From Clostridiales bacterium (GTDB lineage Bacteria; Bacillota; Clostridia; Oscillospirales; Acutalibacteraceae): 7,562 bases of DNA. The stretch spans positions 1-7,562 of the forward strand of contig DXVY01000077.1 of the NCBI GenBank assembly GCA_019417145.1, given 5' to 3'. The notes below the pieces were generated by a model. The model did no database searches. It had not been told where the DNA came from and was given only the letters and a program-made list of their open reading frames with translations. Within the stretch, counting starts at the first letter, position 1, and each line of letters opens with the position of its first letter. Positions 1-5,592 of this stretch are shown in pieces. The translations under genes and the position numbers were made by a program.

Positions 1-57
1 ATATATACCTATATGTAGTATGCCACCAGGGCAGGTGCGGTAAAGGAGGGATGGAGA
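1..57 (+). other. Left-edge leader upstream of recJ
   Basis: These bases start A/T-rich and end in the recJ ribosome binding site. One frame is open from the left edge (codons starting at base 2) and stops at TAA 41-43, so the tail of an upstream gene could end here just before recJ. The encoded dozen residues match nothing I recognise. The A/T-rich first 20 bases could equally be promoter or untranslated sequence, but no -35/-10 pair can be defined this close to the edge. I cannot decide between these readings. Confidence 0.3.
42..50 (+). promoter_or_regulatory. Ribosome binding site of recJ
   Basis: AAAGGAGGG is a near-perfect Shine-Dalgarno sequence 7 nt ahead of the ATG at 58. It settles the start. 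The ATG at 51 is in another frame and reaches a stop after 14 codons, and it sits too close to the site to be used efficiently. Confidence 0.8.
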
Positions 58-2139
58 ATGGCCGAAAAGAAATGGCTGATCCCTGCGGCGGATAAGGCGC
101 TGGCGCGGGAGCTGGCCGAGGCGTGCGGCATTGATCCGCTGGCGGCGCTGATTCTCTCCATCCGCGGCCTGACCGATCCGGTGGAGATCGACGCCTTTTT
201 GTCGGAGGAGGGGGAAATGGCTTCTCCCTTTACCCTTCGGGATATGGACGAGGCGGTCTCGCGTATAAGGCAGGCGGTGGAATCCCATCGGCGTATCGCC
301 GTTTACGGTGATTACGACTGCGACGGGGTGACGGCAACCGCCATATTATATGACTGCCTGATCCGGATGGGAGCGGACGCCATTTATTATATCCCCTCGC
401 GAAACGGCGAGGGATATGGCATGAACCGCGCCTCGGTGGAGAAACTGCGGAATATGGGCGTTTCGCTGATTGTGACGGTGGACAACGGTATCAGCGCGGG
501 AGAGGAGATTGCCTGCGCGGCCGCCCTTTCCATGGAGGTGGTGGTCACGGATCACCATCTGCCAGGAGAGCATCTGCCGCCGGCCCTGGCCGTGGTGGAC
601 CCCCACCGGACGGATTGTCCCAGTCCCTATAAGGAACTGTGCGGAGCGGGACTGGCCTTCAAGCTGGCGGCCGCTCTGTTGGACCTGTCCTGTGAAGAGC
701 TGTACGATCGGTACGCCGACCTGGCCGCCTTGGGCACGGTAGCCGACGTCATGCCGTTGACGGGAGAGAACCGGGCGCTTGTCAGGGCGGGCCTGCGGCG
801 GATGGAGGAGAATCCCCGCCCAGGCATATCCGCCCTGCTGGCGGTGAGCGGACTGGAAGGACGTCCATTGCGGGCGAGCCATCTGGCCTATGGATTGGGC
901 CCACGGATCAATGCGGCCGGCCGGATGGGAGAGGCGGATAGGGCGGTACGACTGCTGTTGGAGACCGACCGGAGGGCGGCGGAGGAGCTGGCTCGTGAGT
1001 TGCAGGAGGAAAATATACGCCGGCAGCAAACCGAGCAACAAATCGTGGAGCAGGCCGCGGCCCGTATCGAGGAAAGGGGCTATGCGTTTTGCCGGGTCAT
1101 TGTCGTGGAAGGCGAGGGCTGGCATCCCGGTATCGTGGGCATTGCAGCGGCTCGGCTGCTGGAGCGGTACGGTCGCCCTTGTATCGTTTTATCGGTGGAC
1201 GGGGATACGGCGGTGGGGTCGGGCCGGAGCCTTTCCGGCTTCCATCTTTTTGAGGCCCTCTCATCGGCCGCCCCCCTTCTGCAAAAATTCGGCGGCCACG
1301 AACTGGCCGCCGGGCTTACGATGGAGACGGAGAAAATAGAGGATTTGCGCCGGGCGCTGGAGGATTATGCCGCCCGCCAGGAAATGCCCTTTCCCACCCT
1401 CCGGCTGGACTGCAAGCTCAAGCCCGCCGCCCTGTCGGTGCCGCTGGCCAAGTCGCTGGAGCCGCTGGCCCCCTTCGGCACGGGCAACCCCGAGCCCGTG
1501 TTTGGCCTGTTCGGCATGCGGGTGGAGAATGTGCAGCCTCTTGGCGGGGGAAAGCATACCAAGCTATACGTATCCCGAGACGGCGCGGTGGTCCAGGTCC
1601 TGCTGTTTGGAAGCGGGCCGGCTGATTTTCCCTATGACAAGGGGGATACGGTGGATCTGGCCGTGCAGCTTTCGGTGGGCGTATGGCAGGGAGAGGAGAA
1701 TCTTACGGTGCAGGCGCGGGGCATCCGACCGGCCACGGGCGAGCCGGCGGAGCGTATGGCCGCCCTGCGTCGGTACGAGGCCTATCGGCGGGGGGAGTGG
1801 ACGCCGGAGGACACGGAGGCCTTGCTGCCAACCCGGCAGGACGCGGCCGAGGTTTTCCGCTGCGTCCGGGACGCCGGCGGGAGAAAAATATCCCTGGAGC
1901 GGCTGGCGCACCGGCTGTCGGGCAAACTATCCTACGAGAAGATGCGGGTGGCGGCCGACGCCTTGGCCGAGTTGGGCGTGCTGCGCCCTGAGATAAAGAA
2001 CGGCAGACGCATGCTGACGCTGGGCGACTGCGGCCGCAGGGTAGACCTGCATTCGTCCCAGATCCTGCGCGCTTTGCGGGACGGGGACGGACAAAGGAGT
2101 ATACCCGTCCATGGAGGTGAACCGAATGAGCGAGAATGA
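58..2139 (+). CDS. recJ: Single-stranded-DNA-specific exonuclease RecJ
   Basis: RecJ is a cytoplasmic, metal-dependent 5'-3' exonuclease on single-stranded DNA, used in recombinational and mismatch repair and at stalled forks. The 693-residue product shows the DHH phosphoesterase core: motif I DYDCDG (residues 85-90), motif II VDNG (141-144), motif III DHH (165-167) and motif IV GTVADVMPL (226-234). A DHHA1 domain follows (about 275-425), with GPRINAAGRMG at 281-291 and FGGHE at 411-415. An OB-fold-like segment spans about 448-556, with FGTGNPEP at 473-480. The last 120 or so residues resemble the extra C-terminal domain of Firmicutes RecJ, with a winged-helix-like stretch at about 610-655. 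The length fits clostridial RecJ and is shorter than the roughly 780 residues of the Bacillus protein. All metal-binding motifs are intact, so it should be active. The 3' end overlaps rel by 14 nt, which suggests coupled translation. Confidence 0.96.
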   Translation: MAEKKWLIPAADKALARELAEACGIDPLAALILSIRGLTDPVEIDAFLSEEGEMASPFTLRDMDEAVSRIRQAVESHRRIAVYGDYDCDGVTATAILYDCLIRMGADAIYYIPSRNGEGYGMNRASVEKLRNMGVSLIVTVDNGISAGEEIACAAALSMEVVVTDHHLPGEHLPPALAVVDPHRTDCPSPYKELCGAGLAFKLAAALLDLSCEELYDRYADLAALGTVADVMPLTGENRALVRAGLRRMEENPRPGISALLAVSGLEGRPLRASHLAYGLGPRINAAGRMGEADRAVRLLLETDRRAAEELARELQEENIRRQQTEQQIVEQAAARIEERGYAFCRVIVVEGEGWHPGIVGIAAARLLERYGRPCIVLSVDGDTAVGSGRSLSGFHLFEALSSAAPLLQKFGGHELAAGLTMETEKIEDLRRALEDYAARQEMPFPTLRLDCKLKPAALSVPLAKSLEPLAPFGTGNPEPVFGLFGMRVENVQPLGGGKHTKLYVSRDGAVVQVLLFGSGPADFPYDKGDTVDLAVQLSVGVWQGEENLTVQARGIRPATGEPAERMAALRRYEAYRRGEWTPEDTEALLPTRQDAAEVFRCVRDAGGRKISLERLAHRLSGKLSYEKMRVAADALAELGVLRPEIKNGRRMLTLGDCGRRVDLHSSQILRALRDGDGQRSIPVHGGEPNERE
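2113..2120 (+). promoter_or_regulatory. Ribosome binding site of rel, inside recJ
   Basis: GGAGGTGA lies 5 nt ahead of the ATG at 2126. It overlaps the in-frame ATG at 2111, which has no good site of its own, so it argues for 2126 as the rel start. The site lies within the last recJ codons, so ribosomes finishing recJ pass through it. Confidence 0.8.
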
Positions 2140-4405
2140 AAAGGCCTTATCAAAGGAATTGTCCCCGCAGTCGCCGGAGCCGGAGCGTGAGTCCGCGACG
2201 GCCTCCATTCAGGTATACAGCGAGCAGCCAGACGGGCGGTTTGAAACCCTGGCCGAGCTGATGCGAAAGCAGAGGGGAAATTATAATTTTGATATGGTCA
2301 AGGCGGCCTTTGACCTATGTAAGGCCGCCCACGGAGAGCAGAAGCGCCTGTCCGGGGAGCCGTATTATTACCATCCCCTGGCGGTGGCCAGTATTATCGT
2401 CACGCTGGGGATGGATTCGGAGTCCATCGCGGCCGCGCTGCTGCACGATGTGGTGGAGGATACCGACATCGAACGGGAGGCCATTGAAAAGCAGTTTGGC
2501 AAGGATGTGGCCATGCTGGTGGACGGGGTGACCAAGCTGGGCAAGATCCCCTTTTCCTCCCGGGAGGAGCAGCAGGCCGAAAATCTTCGGAAGATGCTGC
2601 TGGCCATGGCCGAGGACATCCGGGTGATCATTATCAAGCTGGCCGACCGCCTGCACAATATGCGCACTATCAACGCCCAGACGCCCCAGAAGCAGCGGGA
2701 CAAATCCCTGGAAACCCTGGAGGTATACGCGCCTATCGCCCACCGTCTGGGCATCCGGGCGGTCAAGGAGGAACTGGAGGACCTGGCTATCGCCCATTTG
2801 GACCCGGTGGCCTACGCCGAGATCGAGCAGTCGCTAAATTCCCGCAAACAGTACAGGGAACAGTTTTTAGAGTCCATCAAGGACCGGATCAAGCAGCGAG
2901 TGGAACCGCTGGTACCGGGCATTTTTTTGGAGGGCCGGGTCAAGTCCATCCACGGCATCTATCGGAAGATGTATGTCCAGGGCAAAGCCTTTGAGGAAAT
3001 TTATGACGTTTACGCCGTGCGTATCATCACCGACACGGTCAACGACTGCTATAACATTTTAGGCATTATCCATGATATGTTCCGGCCTATTCCCGGCCGG
3101 TTTAAGGACTATATTTCCACCCCTAAACCCAATATGTACCAGTCGCTGCACACCACCGTTATCGGTCGAGAGGGCATTCCCTTTGAGGTGCAGATCCGCA
3201 CCTGGGAGATGCATCATACCGCCGAATACGGCATCGCCGCCCACTGGAAGTACAAGGAGGGTATCCAGCGCTCTGATGAAAAGTTGGAGGAACGGCTGGC
3301 GTGGATCCGGCAGATTCTGGAGACCCAGAAGGAGGCCGACGACGCCGAGGACATCGTCCAGACCATCAAGACCGACCTATCCCAGGAGGATGTGTTTGCC
3401 GTGACCCCCAAGGGGGATGTGATCAACCTTCCGGCGGGCTCCACCGTCATCGACTTTGCCTATGCCATCCATTCGGCGGTGGGCAATCGCATGGTGGGCG
3501 CCAAGGTGGACGGGCGGATCGTGCCCATCTCCCACGAGATCAAGACGGGAGAAATCATTGAGATTCTGACCACCCAGCAGGAGAACCACGGACCCAGCCG
3601 GGACTGGTTGGCCATCGCCAAAACCAGCCAGGCCAGGAACAAGATACGGGGTTGGTTTAAGAAGGAGCGGCGCAGCGAGAACATCGCCGAGGGCCGGGCC
3701 GAGGTGGAAAAGGAATTTGCCCGCAACGGCATCCGTCTGCCCGAGGAGGAAATGAAGGAATTTTTGGAGGAGCTGGCCGAACGGCAGCATTGCCGGACGG
3801 TGGAGGATTTCTACGCCGCCATCGGCTATGGCGGCCTGGTGCTTTCGAGGATCATGCCCCGGATCAAGGAGGAGTTCGGAAAGCGGATCAAGGCGCAGAG
3901 ACCGGTGGATATCGCCGACTATGTGCAGGAAGCGCGTCCCCAGAAGGCCTCCAACGGCGTCATTGTGGAGGGAATTGACAATTGCCTGGTCAAGCTTTCC
4001 AAATGCTGCGCCCCTCTGCCGGGCGATCCCATCATCGGATTTATCACAAGGGGGCACGGCGTCTCCATCCACAAAAGGGACTGCAACAACGTGCCGAAAA
4101 ATATCGCCGAGGCGCAGGAACCCGACCGGTGGATCCGGGCCTATTGGGCCGACAGCCATCGGGATTCCTTCAAATCGGCCCTGCAGATCCTGGCCATCGA
4201 CCGGGGCGCCCTGTTGGCCGATATCACCGTGTGTCTGGCCGGCATGCGGGTTATGCTCCACACGGTCAACGCCCGTGAGGTCAAGGGCGGCAACTGTATT
4301 ATTGACCTGACGGTCAGCGCCGAAAGCCTGGAACATCTGAAAAATATCGCCGCCCGGCTGGAGAAGGTGCCAGGGGTGATCAGCGTCGAGCGGCTGAATC
4401 TGTGA
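2126..4405 (+). CDS. rel: Bifunctional (p)ppGpp synthetase/hydrolase (RelA/SpoT homolog, Rel)
   Basis: This long RSH enzyme makes (p)ppGpp from GTP/GDP and ATP on starved ribosomes and also hydrolyses it. Numbering from the ATG at 2126 (759 residues), the HD hydrolase domain comes first. By comparison with the Streptococcus Rel enzyme I place its catalytic residues at R74, H83, H107-D108, E111-D112, D174 and N178, all present. The synthetase domain follows, with RVKSI at 271-275, D294, RFKD at 325-328, YQSLH at 338-342 and E354 in EVQIRT. RFKD is the RXKD form typical of bifunctional enzymes; synthetase-only RelA has EXDD. Then come a TGS domain (about 423-482), a helical segment, the zinc-finger-like region with SKCCAP (625-630), and an ACT domain (about 685-755). 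Both activities should work. The N-terminus is about 30 residues longer than in Bacillus RelA. An in-frame ATG at 2111 would add five residues but lacks a ribosome binding site. The gene overlaps recJ by 14 nt and precedes dtd by 13 nt. Confidence 0.96.
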   Translation: MSENEKALSKELSPQSPEPERESATASIQVYSEQPDGRFETLAELMRKQRGNYNFDMVKAAFDLCKAAHGEQKRLSGEPYYYHPLAVASIIVTLGMDSESIAAALLHDVVEDTDIEREAIEKQFGKDVAMLVDGVTKLGKIPFSSREEQQAENLRKMLLAMAEDIRVIIIKLADRLHNMRTINAQTPQKQRDKSLETLEVYAPIAHRLGIRAVKEELEDLAIAHLDPVAYAEIEQSLNSRKQYREQFLESIKDRIKQRVEPLVPGIFLEGRVKSIHGIYRKMYVQGKAFEEIYDVYAVRIITDTVNDCYNILGIIHDMFRPIPGRFKDYISTPKPNMYQSLHTTVIGREGIPFEVQIRTWEMHHTAEYGIAAHWKYKEGIQRSDEKLEERLAWIRQILETQKEADDAEDIVQTIKTDLSQEDVFAVTPKGDVINLPAGSTVIDFAYAIHSAVGNRMVGAKVDGRIVPISHEIKTGEIIEILTTQQENHGPSRDWLAIAKTSQARNKIRGWFKKERRSENIAEGRAEVEKEFARNGIRLPEEEMKEFLEELAERQHCRTVEDFYAAIGYGGLVLSRIMPRIKEEFGKRIKAQRPVDIADYVQEARPQKASNGVIVEGIDNCLVKLSKCCAPLPGDPIIGFITRGHGVSIHKRDCNNVPKNIAEAQEPDRWIRAYWADSHRDSFKSALQILAIDRGALLADITVCLAGMRVMLHTVNAREVKGGNCIIDLTVSAESLEHLKNIAARLEKVPGVISVERLNL

Positions 4406-4418
4406 TCCGGAGGATGGT

Positions 4419-4889
4419 ATGAAAGCGGTTATACAAAGAGTAAAAAGCGCCGCCGTGCGCGTGGACGGGGAGACGGTGGGGGCCATAGGCCCCGGGCTGC
4501 TGGTCCTTTTGGGCGTTGTGAAGGGAGACGGCGAGGCGGAGGCCGCGCTGCTGGCGCGCAAGACGGCCGATCTGCGTATCTTTACCGACCGGGCGGACAA
4601 AATGAACCAATCGGTGCTGGATATAGCCGGCGGCTGTCTGGTGGTCTCCAATTTTACCCTTTGCGCCGATACGAGAAAGGGCAACCGCCCTTCCTTTGAC
4701 CCGGCTTGCGAGCCGTCCCGGGCAGAGGCGCTGTATGTATATTTCACCCGGCAGTTGGTGGAGAAGGGCGTATCCCCTGTGGCCACCGGCCGGTTTGGCG
4801 CCCATATGCAGGTGGATATTTGCAACGACGGCCCTGTGACCATCCTGCTGGATACAGATACCTGGTTGAAAAAACGGGAAGAGCGGTGA
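4419..4889 (+). CDS. dtd: D-aminoacyl-tRNA deacylase (D-Tyr-tRNA deacylase)
   Basis: Dtd hydrolyses D-amino acids, and glycine on tRNA-Ala, from mischarged tRNA in the cytoplasm, which keeps D-residues out of proteins. The 156-residue length is normal for the family. The start MKAVIQRVKSAAVRV, the segment TRKGNRPSF (85-93), TGRFGAHM (123-130) and the cis-Gly-Pro motif in NDGPVT (136-141, G138-P139) are all typical. The other active-site motif, normally SQFT, reads SNFT at residues 77-80. His129 stands where many homologs have Asp. The fold and the GP motif are intact, so the enzyme is probably functional, though the Gln-to-Asn change touches the pocket. GGAGG at 4409-4413 lies 5 nt before the ATG. 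The gene follows rel by 13 nt, a neighbour pair common in Firmicutes. Confidence 0.94.
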   Translation: MKAVIQRVKSAAVRVDGETVGAIGPGLLVLLGVVKGDGEAEAALLARKTADLRIFTDRADKMNQSVLDIAGGCLVVSNFTLCADTRKGNRPSFDPACEPSRAEALYVYFTRQLVEKGVSPVATGRFGAHMQVDICNDGPVTILLDTDTWLKKREER

Positions 4890-4890
4890 G

Positions 4891-4917
4891 CGCCGTCTGT
4901 CCTGCGACCGGGCGGCG
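4891..4917 (+). other. GC-rich hairpin between dtd and the MBL-hydrolase gene
   Basis: Bases 4891-4897 pair with 4911-4917 (six Watson-Crick pairs and one G-T). T4898 can wobble with G4910, and 4899-4901 pair with 4906-4908 around a CTGC tetraloop, leaving C4909 bulged. The structure starts 2 nt after the dtd stop. No T-run follows it on either strand, so it is not a canonical intrinsic terminator. It could protect the upstream mRNA, mark a processing site, or be chance in GC-rich DNA. Confidence 0.45.
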
Positions 4918-4947
4918 GGAATTATAAAAACAATATAGGAGAGACCT
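4918..4947 (+). promoter_or_regulatory. A/T-rich leader and ribosome binding site of the MBL-hydrolase gene
   Basis: After the hairpin the composition shifts sharply to A/T (about 4920-4937), which should keep the translation start unstructured. AGGAGA at 4937-4942 is the ribosome binding site, 5 nt before the ATG at 4948. The A/T patch resembles a -10 region, but I see no -35 element at a suitable distance, so I do not call a promoter. Confidence 0.5.
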
Positions 4948-5592
4948 ATGAAAATCATATGCATACCAGTTGGCGCTATAGAGGCCAACTGCTATCTGGT
5001 GACGGCCGGGGACGCCGCCCTGGTCATCGATCCCGGCGACCGTACGCCGGCGCTGGAACAGGCGATTTTGCCTCTTGCTTCCAAAATACGGTATATTCTG
5101 CTGACCCACCGCCACGCCGACCACTTGATGGCCGCCGCCTGGCTGAAGGACCTGACCCATGCCGAAACGGTCATCCATCCGGACGACGCGGCCGGGCTTT
5201 CCGACCCGTCGGTCAGCCTGTCGGCCGCCATGCAGGTGTTCTCCCATACCCAGAGTCCCATAGAGGCCGACCGGCTGGTAGGGGAGGGGGATACCCTTGC
5301 CTGCGGCGACATGCAGATTGCCGTGCTGCATACCCCCGGCCATTCGGCCGGCGGGGTCTGTTATAAGATAAACCACGGCGGACAGACCGCCCTGTTTACG
5401 GGGGACACCCTGTTTGCGGGAGCGGTGGGCCGCACCGATCTGCCCTCGGGCAATTATGCGGCGCTGCTGCGTTCGGTAGCCCGTCTGGCCGCCCTGCCGG
5501 GGGACTGCCCGGTCTATCCCGGTCACGGCCCCGCAACCACGTTGGAGAGGGAAAGACGGCAAAATCCATATATGAGGGAACGAGGCCTATGA
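4948..5592 (+). CDS. MBL-fold metallo-hydrolase, glyoxalase II-like (YqgX type)
   Basis: This is a 214-residue metallo-beta-lactamase-fold hydrolase, probably cytoplasmic, as no signal peptide is visible. The start MKIICIPVGAIEANCYLV is typical of glyoxalase II-like proteins. All metal ligands of a two-metal site are visible: H54, H56, D58 and H59 in THRHADHL, H132 in TPGHS, D153 in TGDTLF, and H193 in YPGHGP. GRTDLPSGN (161-169) is also conserved in this subgroup. The protein is shorter than true glyoxalase II (about 250 residues) because it lacks that enzyme's C-terminal helical domain, so I do not claim hydroxyacylglutathione as its substrate. Thioester, bacillithiol-linked or other ester substrates are possible. 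The gene's TGA overlaps the hemZ ATG in the sequence ATGA, which suggests coupled translation with hemZ. This placement next to dtd and hemZ is common in Clostridia, but the functional link is not known. Confidence 0.9.
   Translation: MKIICIPVGAIEANCYLVTAGDAALVIDPGDRTPALEQAILPLASKIRYILLTHRHADHLMAAAWLKDLTHAETVIHPDDAAGLSDPSVSLSAAMQVFSHTQSPIEADRLVGEGDTLACGDMQIAVLHTPGHSAGGVCYKINHGGQTALFTGDTLFAGAVGRTDLPSGNYAALLRSVARLAALPGDCPVYPGHGPATTLERERRQNPYMRERGL

Noticed and set aside
51..95. A 14-codon frame starting at the ATG at 51, a possible leader peptide overlapping the recJ start.
   Set aside because: The ATG directly follows the Shine-Dalgarno sequence with no spacing, and the peptide has no attenuator-like residue runs.
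346..1125. A 259-codon minus-strand open frame opposite recJ.
   Set aside because: It is a shadow of the conserved recJ frame. The protein looks like arbitrary Gly/Arg/His/Gln-rich sequence with no known motif.
1223..1251. A terminator-like hairpin in recJ (GCCGGA, 5-nt loop, TCCGGC) followed by a T-rich stretch.
   Set aside because: The stem is only 6 bp, the T-rich part is interrupted, and the segment encodes a conserved part of RecJ. Premature termination here is unlikely.
1288..1314. A strong inverted repeat inside recJ (GGCGGCC, 7-nt loop, GGCCGCC, plus flanking pairs).
   Set aside because: It encodes the conserved FGGHELAAG motif of the DHHA1 domain with the GC-rich codons used throughout the window. 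The protein sequence explains it.
3377..4843. A 488-codon open frame on the minus strand, antisense to the 3' half of rel and most of dtd.
   Set aside because: It lies opposite two clearly conserved genes. Its translation is low in complexity, with no recognisable domain and no good ribosome binding site. Long antisense frames are expected in GC-rich coding DNA.
4920..4936. A possible -10 promoter element in the A/T-rich leader of the MBL-hydrolase gene.
   Set aside because: The sequence 16-18 bp upstream is GC-rich and has no -35-like hexamer.
4744..5562. A 272-codon minus-strand open frame opposite the end of dtd and the MBL-hydrolase gene.
   Set aside because: It spans two conserved genes and their intergenic gap in antisense, with no family resemblance.
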